A stretch of DNA of 64,000 nt from NCBI GenBank assembly GCA_023376005.1, contig CM042143.1, positions 83,418,180 through 83,482,179 of the forward strand, in the 5' to 3' direction. Below the pieces are notes generated by a model. That model was not told the DNA's origin, made no database searches, and saw nothing but the letters and a program-made list of their open reading frames with translations. Every line of letters starts with the position of its first letter. Positions within the stretch are counted from its first letter, which is position 1. Positions 31,921 to 42,109 of this stretch are shown here, one piece after another. The translations under genes were made by a program, and so were the position numbers. Source of the stretch: Doryteuthis pealeii (taxonomy: Eukaryota; Mollusca; Cephalopoda; Myopsida; Loliginidae).

Positions 31921-32360
31921 TAAGTCAATCTGTAGTATTCCTTAGTAGAAAGATTGTAGTATCAGTCACTCCTTGTCTGTTAATCTGTAGTATTCCTTGG
32001 TAGAAAGATTATAGTATTAGTTACCCTTGTCTATTAATCTGTAGTATTCATTGGTAGAAAGATTGTAGTATCAGTTTACTCCTTGTCTGTTAATCTGTAG
32101 TATTCCTTGGTAGAAAGATTGTAATATTAGTTACTCCTTGCCTGTTAATCTGTAGTATTCCTTGGTAGAAAGATTGTAGTATCAGTTACTCCTTGTCTGT
32201 TAATCTGTAGCGTTCTTGGTAGAAAAATTGTGGTATCTATTACTCCTTGTCTGTTAATCTGTAGTATTCCTTGGTAGAATGATTGTAGTATCAGTTACTC
32301 CTTGTCTGTTAATCTGTAGTATATTCCTTGGTAGAAATTGTCGTATCAGTTTACTCTTTC
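31921..32360. repeat. Minisatellite, ~55-bp unit, eight copies
   Basis: Each unit contains 'AATCTGTAGTATTCCTTGG', 'TAGAAAGATTGTAGTATCAG' and 'TTACTCCTTGTCTGTT'. Units vary by single changes and small indels. Confidence 0.95.
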
Positions 32361-32811
32361 TGGGAGGGAATTCATGCGGCCACTGATTTTAGGACAATTT
32401 TCAACGATCTTAGATACATCTTTTGTCATTTTTACACTGGTCAATCCAGCTCCTGCTACTTGGATAGTCTATAAATGTAAGTGGTGACTTTTCGTACATC
32501 TTATACCCTTAAGATAACCCAAAAACGTCTCACTGAAATATCTTTAAAACATTCTCTGATGTCAAGGGAGTTTTCACGTCAAGTTTAATCGAGATTAACC
32601 CATTGGCGTTGGTTTTAGGTAACAAGTGAACAAGTAACAAGTAAGTAAGCATAGATAGGGAGACACTTTTGTCAAACAAAGTTTCATGCTGAGCCACCAG
32701 CCCATCCACTCACGCCCCCCCAAAAAGTTAAAAGTACCTAAAATTAAGATTCTATGTATGGTTACATTGAGCCATTGCATACTGGTAAAATGCCGAAGTC
32801 AGTCTTTTGAA

Positions 32812-32925
32812 AAGCAATTATATTGTTTCAAGTAACTAATGATAATAACCATTTATAAATAATTATAGTAATTATTCTTAATACAAATAATTCATAGAAA
32901 TTGATATGGTTTTACGTAACTATCG
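32812..32925 (+). repeat. Repeat L, copy 2 (empty site)
   Basis: Uninterrupted version of repeat L, with the single TA target still intact at about 32867. It leads directly into the hammerhead-bearing sequence at 32930. Confidence 0.85.
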
Positions 32926-32994
32926 GGTTCACGTGGAGGAGATCATGGTATACACTGCTGATGAGACCTAATAGGTCAAAACAGCTGTCCAGTG
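32926..32994 (+). ncRNA. Hammerhead ribozyme with a G12-to-A core mutation
   Basis: Helix I CACTG (32953-32957); CTGATGA (32958-32964); helix II GACCT/AGGTC with an AAT loop (32965-32977); AAA where GAA is required (32978-32980); self-complementary helix III ACAGCTGT (32981-32988); cleavage C (32989, GUC triplet); helix I 3' strand CAGTG (32990-32994). All three helices are intact, but the first residue of GAA is A, which should abolish activity. The upstream 'GAGATCATGGTATACAC' aligns with the same position in the 40363 element. Confidence 0.8.
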
Positions 32995-33011
32995 TTTCTA
33001 TATGTCGCACG

Positions 33012-33030
33012 CTGTGTGTGTGTGTGTGTG

Positions 33031-33104
<74 letters not shown>
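33012..33104. repeat. (GT)n(GA)n microsatellite
   Basis: GT repeats pass directly into about 33 GA units. Confidence 0.95.
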
Positions 33105-33105
<1 letters not shown>

Positions 33106-33289
33106 GTGTAATTTTTCAGAGTAATTGCTAACTTTATATACAAATTTAAGAAAATGTAAGCGTCGGGAGTATATTAAATATTCTACAATCAATTGTCCAA
33201 ATACACCCCCTCCATCCTACAACAGTAATAATTTTAGGTGGTTCGAAAAAAGAGAAGATCAATAAAAATGTAAATATTGATTTGGTTGT

Positions 33290-33520
33290 GCGCCCCACTG
33301 TGGAGCAATAAGTAACGCATTAGTTTCGCAGACCATTACTAATGCAACGAATTTAATTCTCACTGGGTGTCTTATATCCGTGGCCCTGGGTTCTTATTAA
33401 GCAAAATATAGTAAAAACCCGGATGGGATTTTTATAAAGTAATGATTAGCAAAGTAGACTTGAAGACGTAATTTCAATTCTCGTTGGTTGCTCTACACTT
33501 CTAATTTTATTGCGTACTAG
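33290..33520 (+). mobile_element. SINE family D, diverged copies
   Basis: At 33300-33380 'AAGTAACGCATTAGTTTCGC' and 'TTTAATTCTCACTGGGTG' match the D head. A second head-like piece (33440-33500) has 'GTAATGATTAGCAAAGTAG' and 'TTTCAATTCTCGTTGG'. Confidence 0.55.
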
Positions 33521-33655
33521 TCTAGATAAATATTGTTGAATAGCCATCTTGTATAATATACCTGTAGAATATAGCCGTGCCTTATATCTTCGTATATTGT
33601 TGATTGTGTTGAGTTTACCCGTAGAGTATATTCGTAGTCATATACTCATCGTCGG

Positions 33656-33900
33656 TGCTCTTCCAATATGTTATCTACCGAATGGTTTCTAATCCAATAT
33701 GCAATCTACCGATTTGTTTACATTTCAATGTATGATCTATCCATTAACTACCCATTATTTCCCATTAAACTAACCCTAAACCTTAACCATAAGCCTAACC
33801 CTAACCCTGTCTTCTTTTTCCTAGTAGATCACATACCATGAATAGTAGATCAATAGTAGATCACAAACCTTCGATAGATCACATATTGGAAGAGCACTTC
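33656..33900. mobile_element. MITE-like element with telomere-like core
   Basis: 'GTGCTCTTCCAATATGTTAT' at 33656 and the complement at 33875-33900 ('ATATTGGAAGAGCAC' on the plus strand) form ~28-bp terminal inverted repeats. Inside, 'AGTAGATCACA'-like motifs repeat, and 33772-33809 holds CCCTAA-type units. Confidence 0.7.
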
Positions 33901-34078
33901 ATCTTCTATCATCTCGAAGTTGCTGCTATCTTATGATTCTCTGTCATCTTCTGTCTTGGATCTTGGCTGGTTCTAAGTTATTTTCTTCTGGATCTGCGAT
34001 TCTTCCTAGATTGATTCTGGGACGACCGGTGTTGTTATTTTGTTTTCAATTAACGACACAAGATTTTTGTTTTTTGAG

Positions 34079-34083
<5 letters not shown>

Positions 34084-34137
<54 letters not shown>
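34084..34137. repeat. (TA)n microsatellite
   Basis: About 27 TA units immediately beside the foldback element. Confidence 0.95.
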
Positions 34138-34139
<2 letters not shown>

Positions 34140-34296
34140 GCAACCACGTGAGTGGCTGAACAGAACATTTTTGAATGGAAGTCTCTGGAGTAGTGACTGT
34201 AAACGAACAGCAAGCATTACCGTTCGTTTGCAGTCACTGCTCCAGAGACTGTCATTCAAAAATCGGTCTGTTCAGCGACTCACACAGTTGCAGATA
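34135..34296. mobile_element. 162-bp foldback element
   Basis: Two ~75-bp arms are near-perfect reverse complements around a short loop ('AGCAAGCATTAC'). Matching blocks are 'CTGAACAGAACATTTTTGAA' against 'TTCAAAAATCGGTCTGTTCA', and 'GTCTCTGGAGTAGTGACTGT' against 'GCAGTCACTGCTCCAGAGAC'. Any transcript would form a long hairpin. No coding capacity. Confidence 0.9.
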
Positions 34297-34439
34297 AAAA
34301 AATGAACACTACGCCATCGTCTTTAGTAGACGGAAGGATGCCGACAATAATTTTATTTATAAGTATCCCAGATCCTAGTGAAACAATAGTTGTTTTTTTT
34401 TAAAATTTTAGTTAGTTTTATCTGGACGTTCTTAAGATT

Positions 34440-34952
34440 TTGCACGATTTGGGTTTAATCTAGTAAGTAGGGATGTTTTTTTATAACATTTTTTCTTTAA
34501 TTGCTTTTGTCTCCAAGGGTGCTGTGTAATTAGCTCTTTGTTTGGTTGCTATGCATTCGGCTGCTGCTTCTAAGTGGACACCGACAAAGTTTCATATTCA
34601 TAATTTGTAGTATGCCTTTCTGATATCAAAGAATATCAAACTCGTTTCTTACTGTTACCGAATAAAGATTGCATATTTCACTGTTGGCAAGTGAGGACCA
34701 GTCATATTGTACAGATTTACAGGTTTGCTTCCTATTTCTGCGTAGACTCGAGCGTATCTTTACTGAGAGGATTCTGTGATCAGTGGATACGCCTTCAAAA
34801 GAAGAGTATTTACTGACATCCCACCATCCCAGTTGAACACATGAATCATTATAGTGGAGAACCACGCACAAAACCAGCTTTAAAATTGTGGGAATCCTCT
34901 TTTGAGGCGCCTCAGGCACTGGGAAATCAACATAGCTGTCATTTTTAGACAA
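34440..34952 (-). pseudogene. APE-type LINE fragment: end of endonuclease and linker
   Basis: On the minus strand: YSSFEGVSTDHRILSVKIRS, SLRRNRKQT, YDWSSLANSEICNLYSVTV and RNEFDIL. Then, in a shifted frame, AAAECIATKQRANY-like coding continues to about 34470. 'SDHR' is the last motif of the APE endonuclease fold. It is probably the same LINE lineage as 9831-10672, from a region further 5'. Confidence 0.75.
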
Positions 34953-35184
34953 TGGGACAGGTGCTACCTAGAGGTATGGCTTCCTGGGATCACGCTAATT
35001 ATTAATATCTTATCGATACAATGGCCGAAGCCACTGGACACAGGTTCCGAAGACAGAGGTAAATATAGAAAGAGGAGTATGCCGCGTAGTTAAACTAGCA
35101 CATTACAAAGGAATTTTAAAATTGGGCCGATTAAACGGCTTTAAAACGTAATCGCTTAACGATTGAATATAACATAGAGATTTA

Positions 35185-35290
35185 ACCGTTAAGTCATGCT
35201 GAAATCACCAGCTGCGGTTAAGCTGCGATGGCCCTCTTCAGTATTGAAATGGGTGACCATCTGGTTACAACTGTTACTGTAAGTAATCTA
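35185..35290 (+). mobile_element. 5S rRNA-derived SINE head (family B)
   Basis: 'GTTAAGTCATGCTGAAATCA', 'AGCTGCGATGGCCCT', 'GAAATGGGTGACCATCTGG', 'ACTGTTACTGTAAG': 5S-like head only, more diverged than other copies. Confidence 0.75.
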
Positions 35291-35337
35291 AGGGAAGTGT
35301 GCAAGACTAAGCAAAGCTTAGAAAATATCAATTTCAA

Positions 35338-35640
35338 CAAAAAAGAGTCCTCCTAATAAATTCGTCATTTTTAAATCTGAGATTAAAGTGATTGATACAC
35401 ATTGTGAGAATTTCAGGGGTCAGCTAAACTATGTAACTGGGATAAGATATGGGTCAGTGGGACCTGATCAACCATATAAGATATATCTGCTGAGTACGTT
35501 ATTATCTTTATCTCATCGTACCTTTGACCACTTTGCTTTCATAGGCCTTCGATATCAAGCACAGAACACATTCAAAAGTTCATCTTCAAGGTTATTCCAG
35601 TATTCTATTAAAAGATTATGAATAGTCACCGTATTAAGCG
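35338..35640 (+). other. Unidentified open stretch
   Basis: A frame open at 35388-35621 follows a possible acceptor ('GTGAGAATTTCAG|GGG'). The residues (GQLNYVTGIRYGSVGPDQPY near the start) are of ordinary composition but I do not recognise them, and no good donor is seen. Could be chance. Confidence 0.2.
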
Positions 35641-35699
35641 TTTTATCTTTCGTATCTACCGCCATCTGATACTAACATATTAGTAATATAAAGTAAAAG

Positions 35700-35871
35700 G
35701 TGTTGATTTAGTTCAGTCCGCCTTGGAATTTCAAGGTTCTGGGTTCGATACCGGTCCTCGCCAAGTCAGTGCATGGAAGCAGAAAGTACCATTAGTTACT
35801 GTTGCCTTCCAGATGTTAAATCACACTTAAGAAATTGACCTTATATTACATCCTACTAGTGCTGAATGGTT

Positions 35872-35920
<49 letters not shown>
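35700..35920 (+). mobile_element. SINE C head joined to SINE E tail, with (TA)n
   Basis: C-type head with B box 'TGGGTTCGATACCGGTCC' runs to about 35815, then the E 3' end 'CTTAAGAAATTGACCTTA' and 'GGTTGGTATATATA' leads into (TA)n (35874-35920). A composite formed by template switching or nested loss. Confidence 0.7.
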
Positions 35921-35923
<3 letters not shown>

Positions 35924-36229
35924 CCACGGATATATATATACATATATACATATCGCCAAACCGACTACTGTACCTAAAGTCAGGGTCCAATTTGATAGCC
36001 AGCGGGACGCAGTGACAGAGAAAGAGAGGCAACATACTGCACTAAATCAGCAAAGGGGGTGCATTGAAAACAGAACGAATAATAATCTGTTTGTTCCGGG
36101 CGAAGTTGCATTCTAGATCTGTCATTAAATCTTTAGCGGATAAGAACTGTAAATACAGAAGAATGTGTGATGTGTACGACGATGTATGTTGGAGTCAAAA
36201 AAAGTTTACAAATAGGCTAAACATGGATT

Positions 36230-36375
36230 TGCCACTCTGAGCCTAACTCTCCGTTAAAGAAAAAGTTTTGGGTCATGCGGTCAGTAAAGAAGGTCACGCT
36301 GACAGTTTTCTGGGACATGAAAGGGCCCATCACTATTGATTTCCTTAAAAAAGATTAAGCTGTAAACCGCGATTG
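36230..36375 (+). pseudogene. Mariner-like transposase fragment
   Basis: The frame ending at 36355 reads WVMRSVKKVTLTVFWDMKGP then ITIDFLKKD and a stop. 'VFWD.KG....DFL' is the second catalytic aspartate region of mariner transposases (the D of FWD is at 36314-36316). Only about 35 residues remain. Confidence 0.7.
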
Positions 36376-36416
36376 TCAACCCCTTAGGTAAAATTAACAT
36401 CATTTATTGAATGACA

Positions 36417-36420
<4 letters not shown>

Positions 36421-36475
<55 letters not shown>
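36421..36475. repeat. (TA)n microsatellite
   Basis: About 27 TA units. Confidence 0.95.
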
Positions 36476-36478
<3 letters not shown>

Positions 36479-36845
36479 CCTAATTCATATAATGCGATCT
36501 TAATATTTCCAAAACTAAACAGGATTAGTTGCTTGGTCCCACGGATAATCAAAGGGTAAGGTCAAAGGTTAAAATTCTCAAAAGAATTTAAATCCATTAG
36601 TTATACAGGTAGTTTGTTTGAGGAATAATACCTGAAAAGAAATACATTCCAAAAGAGTATAAGCCATCAATAGATAGACTGAACTTATTGCTAGGGGGGG
36701 GGCACATTAAGAGATTTCAAGCCCAAACGATTGTTCATGTGTCGCTCTCTAAATCCGAGATCATCGTTCTCTGTTATTTGGAACACAAATGTAAAGGATT
36801 GGCTTATAATTGATCTCTTTTGTTTCTTTTTGTATTATTTGGATT

Positions 36846-37250
36846 TTTCATATTTATTGTTATATACACAACGTTTCGGTCGATGTGCCTTCCGGTCTTC
36901 TTCAGGTGTTACTTATCGAACTAGGGAACCTTCTTGAACTCGGGAACCTTCTTGTCGAACTTGGGAGCCTTCATGTCTTAATCGGGAGCATTCACGGAAC
37001 TTTGAACCGAACCCTTTACTCAATCCACCTGAGTAGGCTGTTCTTCTTCCGTTAACCATGACCGGGTACAAGTGTATACAAGTCCCGATTATGGCATGAA
37101 GGCTTCCGATTTCGACAAGAAGGTTCCCGAATTCGAAGAGAAGATTCCGAGTTCGAGAAAGTTTTCGAGTTCGACAAGAAACACCTAAAGAAAAAATGAG
37201 AGCACATCGGCCGAAACGTTGTGTATATAACAATAAATATGATAACAATA
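36846..37250. mobile_element. Large inverted repeat of Penelope-like terminal segments
   Basis: Outer ends 'TATTGTTATATACACAACGT' (36858) and its complement at about 37205-37230 are followed inward by CGAAAC-type motifs and, for over 100 bp, repeated 'CGGGAACCTTCTTGTCGAA'-like units on both arms. On the minus strand of the left arm, CTGAAGA precedes CGAAAC (36868-36910), resembling a hammerhead core. Arms are about 170 bp. Confidence 0.7.
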
Positions 37251-37479
37251 TATTACTTATATCTTATATCTACTTAAATATCTACTTAATTTTTTTATTA
37301 TAAATTACAACAACAACAACAAAAAAATCAGCGTAAGACCAAAATGAAAAAAATATATTTTACTTTGAATAATATCTTTAATAATTTCAAATCTAAAAAA
37401 ACAAACAAAAAACACACAAAAAATCCGCCTCCAACCAGAGATCGTAGCTTCATGGTTTCCTAGCCTGTTTATTTATCTT

Positions 37480-37775
37480 ATCTATGAACTAGAAGCGGTT
37501 ACCCAGCGTCGCCAGGGTAGAAATGGGGACAAAAACTGACGTATTGATTTGTTTACTTTTGAGATTTATAAATGCAGGAAAATTTTTTTTAGTAGAATTT
37601 CAATATTTTTATACATATTTTAATTTTTAAATATCGTACTCAAGTCTTCATAATTCTTGCTCAAAATGCAGGAGCCGGTGATATTTAATGTGTATTTAAT
37701 GTGCATATATATTTACTTTTGTCGTTAATTGTTTTATTTTCGTAGTTTCATTCGGACATACATACACACCAACTG

Positions 37776-37854
<79 letters not shown>

Positions 37855-38026
37855 TTTGGTTGAAGGCCATCTAAAATATTTAGATGTTATTGTGCGTTGT
37901 CAAGTAGAAGAGGAATCTTCAAATTGATTTTCTTGTTTCAGCAATAACGTTCAGCAACAGAAACAAAATAATATTTGTCTGAACTTTTGAGATGAGGCTT
38001 GATAATTTGTATTATTTGAATTCTCT

Positions 38027-38063
<37 letters not shown>

Positions 38064-38100
38064 TGACACCGCAAATATAGTTTAAGTATCTTTGTTAAAA
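37480..38100 (+). mobile_element. Family U repeat, copy 1
   Basis: Starts 'CTAGAAGCGGTTACCCAGCG', contains 'GATTTGTTTACTTTTGAGA' and 'GTTTTATTTTCGTAGTTTCA', then 'GGACATACATACACACCAAC', a (TA)n (37780-37851) and a (GACA)n run (38026-38060). Two more copies are at 39985-40241 (continuing at 40618-40690) and 55480-55715. Class unknown. Confidence 0.7.
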
Positions 38101-38252
38101 TAGTTTTGATTCGTTTTTTGTAAAAGTTGAAATCAATTTCTGAATCATTTATATAGGTACATTATTTTTGCTTTGTTATCTACCCTACCTATGGACATTC
38201 ATGTGTATGCTACAATACTCATAAATACGGAATTATATACGGGGTTATTATA

Positions 38253-38471
38253 CAGGGTTGACCAAAATGATCTGACACATTGGGTCAGAGTGGACACTGG
38301 AGAAACAGCAATGAAGGGATATTAAACACTCCCCAGAGCTTTGAGATTGATACTGCTGGTGCATATTTCAAAACTATTTTTTTTTTAATTTAGTAATTAA
38401 TTAAAAAAAAATTTTCATGCTATTCTTTAACTGATAAACAGGTGTGTGTCAGATCATTTTGGTCCACCCTG
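38253..38471. mobile_element. 219-bp MITE with 26-bp inverted ends and TA duplication
   Basis: 'CAGGGTTGACCAAAATGATC' plus TGACAC at the left matches the complement of the right end ('CAGGGTGGACCAAAATGATC' plus TGACAC). TA flanks both sides (38251-38252, 38472-38473). The interior has a stretch similar to family A ('GGGTCAGAGTGGACACTGG', 'CTCCCCAGAGCTTTGAG'). Confidence 0.9.
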
Positions 38472-38584
38472 TACCATTAAACAAACCAAACCAAACCAAA
38501 TGAAGTTAGTGAAAATTACTCATACCATTTTGAAGATATTAAGAACTTTATTACATAGAGACTTTTATCAAAATGAATTGTTTC

Positions 38585-38645
38585 GGCATTACATTGCCCG
38601 GAAGGGGTTGATATGCCGTAAATCAAACAAACGAAACCAAACCTA
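38585..38645 (+). mobile_element. Common 3' tail fragment (A/B/G type)
   Basis: 'GGCATTACATTGCCCGGAAG' and 'GGGGTTGATATGCCGTAAAT' with an (AAACC)-like end; no head. Confidence 0.75.
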
Positions 38646-38998
38646 AAATGAAAATTTTCCCCTACAATCTGAAATGTTGATTCAAAATTTAATTTTACAG
38701 GTAAGCTGATATCTAAATCTCGTTGACTACTTCTACTTTAGCAGGTAGGCGGTTAAAATGAAATGATACGGAAAGTTATAAATCGGCTATCAGAAAAGGT
38801 CATCATCTTTTCTTTGAAGGAGATGGGGAAGCAATCATCATTTGACGCAAAATACAACTGACCGGTCAAGAATAAAAGACGTACAAAAATAGGGTATAAA
38901 TAAATAAAAATCTTTATAGAAAATCTATAAAAGCTGATAATCACCTATTAACGCAGGTGGTAGATCGTATATAGTGTACAAATGACCCTTTGTATATA

Positions 38999-39113
38999 AT
39001 ATATATATATATACACACACATACACACGTATGTGTGTGTGTGTGTGTGTGTGTGTGTTTTATTTTTTGGTATTGTTATTGTCCTTTTTATTGGGAATAT
39101 ATATATATATATA

Positions 39114-39158
<45 letters not shown>
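38999..39158. repeat. (TA)n, (GT)n, (TA)n arrays
   Basis: TA/CA at 39000-39030, GT at 39031-39058, TA at 39097-39158. Confidence 0.9.
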
Positions 39159-39160
<2 letters not shown>

Positions 39161-39164
39161 CAGT

Positions 39165-39435
39165 TACCATTAAATCCACCAAGCAAACAAATATAAAATA
39201 CTATTTATTTCTGGATTTAAAAAAAAAACGATTTAAAAGTGCTCAATATAAAGAGCTAAATATACTTTTACAATCGAATGGTTTAAAATTACCGACTATT
39301 GTTTCTCGGAGTAGCGCGAATCTTCAGGGTATTTTCCAAAGAAAATACCCTGAAGATGTGGTGTATAAAGTAAAATATTATAGTTATTGTGTGTTCTTCA
39401 GTCAACTGATTTGGAAACAAGGCCATTTATATTAA
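39165..39435 (+). other. Unidentified open frame after (TA)n
   Basis: A 90-residue open stretch (KRFKSAQYKELNILLQSNGL, then KLPTIVSRSSANLQGIFQRK) with normal composition follows an acceptor-like 'TATCGCAG'. It contains a 12-bp hairpin ('CAGGGTATTTTC' and its complement at 39328-39355). I do not recognise it; it could be an exon, an old transposon piece or chance. Confidence 0.25.
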
Positions 39436-39984
39436 CAGGCCTAGAAATCAGGCAGCTACAATCTCTGAATGGGGGTGGTGGACATGTGATATCCTAAATT
39501 ACTTCTAAACTACATATATGATAGCATTTTTAGTAAGGGAATTGTCAGTGATATCCAATAATTAACTAAATAGTAACTCTACCTATTAGGACGATTCAAT
39601 TATAACTTCTTATTAATCAGAAAGCTGTTGTGACCTAACAAAGATTACTAAATGAGAAATAACCAAAATGGAGGTTGGAAATTAAATTTATAACATTAAC
39701 AAATACAATACATGCCAGCGGAGTGAAAGAAGACAAACCACTGCTAGTGGTATCAATCTCCTCAGTCAGCATAATACTTCCGTATTTATGAGTATCGTAG
39801 CATACACATGAATGTCCATAGGTAGGGTAAACATTTGTATTATACTTATAATAACTATTTTCTCAGTAATCTTTTACACTGTCCACTAACAAGAATATTT
39901 GTTTTGTCTTTCCTTGCATTTCTATTGTAGAATATATTGCACTGAATTTCTAATGTAAATTCATAAGTAAATCAGCATTATTCA

Positions 39985-40201
39985 TGCTCTAGAAGCGGCC
40001 ACCCGGCATCGTCTTGGCAGAGAGAAAGAGGACATAAAACCCTGGTGTATTGATTTGTTTACTCTTGAGATTCACAAATGCTGGACATTTCTAAATAGAA
40101 TGTCAATGCTATTTCTATGTATATTTTAATTTTTAAATATTTTCCAATTTAAATCAAATCTTCCTAATTTTTGGTCTAAAAACAGGAACCGTTTATATTT
40201 A

Positions 40202-40241
<40 letters not shown>
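39985..40241 (+). mobile_element. Family U repeat, copy 2
   Basis: 'CTAGAAGCGGCCACCCGGCA' to a (TA)n array at 40204-40241. The later part of U ('TTTTCGTAGTTTCATCCGGA') reappears at 40630, so the hammerhead element and a long (TA)n sit inside this copy. Confidence 0.7.
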
Positions 40242-40244
<3 letters not shown>

Positions 40245-40362
40245 GGAGAATATGTGCTTAATTGAAGTCAAACCTAATTTTTTGAAAGTTAATTCATTAA
40301 TAATTAATTAGGCAGGATTTAACTACTTAAATGTAAGGCTAAACAAATCGAGAAAAATCAAT

Positions 40363-40619
<257 letters not shown>

Positions 40620-40989
40620 TTGCGTTAATTGCTTTATTTTCGTAGTTTCATCCGGACATACATACATACACACCAACTTGCCTACATATATATATATATA
40701 TATATATAGATTAACACTTGCGTTCCTGATCACTGAAAATTCCTAAATGGTTTTAGGTTAATCCGTCTTAGGTTACAAAATTGCAAAATTGGGCTGTTAC
40801 ACTATTTAACCTTAATGGTACTTGATGGATCTTGGTGAATTCGTTTATAAACTTGTAAATCTCTGTCCCCTTTTTTGCATCTAGAGAAACGCTCGTCAAG
40901 AGTAGACTATGAAAAAATCCTTCTATGCTGATGGGGGAACAGAATGTTTACTTTTCTTCTCTCTACGAACACTTCTGAATATCTTCTAT

Positions 40990-41385
40990 ATATTGTTGGT
41001 TGGTTGGTTGGCTGGCTGTGTTTTCACGGCATGTCAACCCATTGGATTATTTTATGCCGAAGACGTTTTGTTTTATTCATTCTTGATCGGTTCTGAAAAA
41101 AATTTTCTAAGTCAATTAAAAAAAAAATCAATTTTTAGAACACACATTTTAAAAATATTTAACCCATAGATGGCACCCTAACAGGTACTACCACTCCGGA
41201 TCAGAGTGGACCTGCAAGTAATGGTGATGAAGGGGTACTCCACATTCTCCAAGGTCCAGAACTGGAACTTCAGATATAATTTAACATAATACACAGGACA
41301 TTAAGATCCTCAGCCACCGCCTTCTAGCACATATATGATAAAAAGGGTGGGTGGTTTGCCATAAGGGCAATAGGGGCGGGACAAT

Positions 41386-41418
<33 letters not shown>

Positions 41419-41460
41419 GGTGCTACAGCTTGAAGTGACCAGCCGATTGATCGGAGGGGA
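40990..41460 (-). mobile_element. Family A element
   Basis: Begins with (GGTT)n and 'TTCACGGCATGTCAACCC' (tail complement) and runs through the A body, with a (TA)n expansion at 41390-41418, to 'CCGATTGATCGGAGGGG', where it meets a LINE fragment. Confidence 0.9.
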
Positions 41461-41586
41461 CAGTTTTAACTGGTGGTCTTATACTGGAGTCTAAGTGACA
41501 GCACGTCCCTTCAGGTTTTCAGGACTCTTCTGAGTTTTGTAGTCGATTTGAACTATGCCGTGGTCTGTATTTCTCTGAGAATGCAG
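41461..41586 (-). pseudogene. 3' end of a second R4/Dong-like LINE
   Basis: Matches the end of the 29127-29980 element: 'CAGGACTCTTCTGAGT' and 'CTGGAGTCTAAGTGACAG' are the complements of the same coding blocks (NSEESWKPEG frame). About 125 bp only. Confidence 0.75.
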
Positions 41587-41639
41587 TTTTTTTTAAAAGA
41601 AATCATTCATAGGTGGAATAGATAAAAAAGACACAAAAC

Positions 41640-42100
41640 ACTTTCTCTCTAGCTTTCTCCTTACTACCTCTTCCTCTTCCTCCTCGCTCTCTTTTCCCTC
41701 TCTACTCTCTCCCTCTCTCTAGTCTCTAAGACCCCTCCTTCCTCTGCCTCTCTCTCCTCTCTTCCCTCTCATTAGCCTCTCTCTCTTCATCTCTGCCTCT
41801 AACTCTCTCTACTCCCCCTCTCTCCTCCCCCTCTCTCATATCTGCTTCTCCCGCTTTCAACTCTCCCTCTCTACTCTTCCCTCCCTCTAGTCTCTAGTCT
41901 TTCTCCTCTCTACCTCTTCCACCTCCCCCTCTCTCTACTCTCTCCCTTCTCTCTAGTCTCTCTTTCCCTTCTCCGTCTCTCCCTCTATCTCACTTTCTCT
42001 ACTCTTTCCCCTCTCTCTAGTCTCTCTCATATCTCCCTCTCTACTGTCTCTCTAGTCTCTCCCTCTCCCTCTCTATATATCTTTATCTATTTCTGTCTTT
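41640..42100. repeat. Polypyrimidine (C/T) tract, ~450 bp
   Basis: Almost pure pyrimidine on the plus strand, built from imperfect 'CTCTCTAGTCTCT' and 'CCCTCTCTACTCT' units. Such tracts can adopt triplex structures; no gene. Confidence 0.9.
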
Positions 42101-42109
42101 CATCCTTAT

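Noticed and set aside
31921..32360. Possible CRISPR-like array of regularly spaced repeats
   Set aside because: The 55-bp units are repeated end to end with no unique spacers; it is an ordinary minisatellite in a eukaryotic genome.
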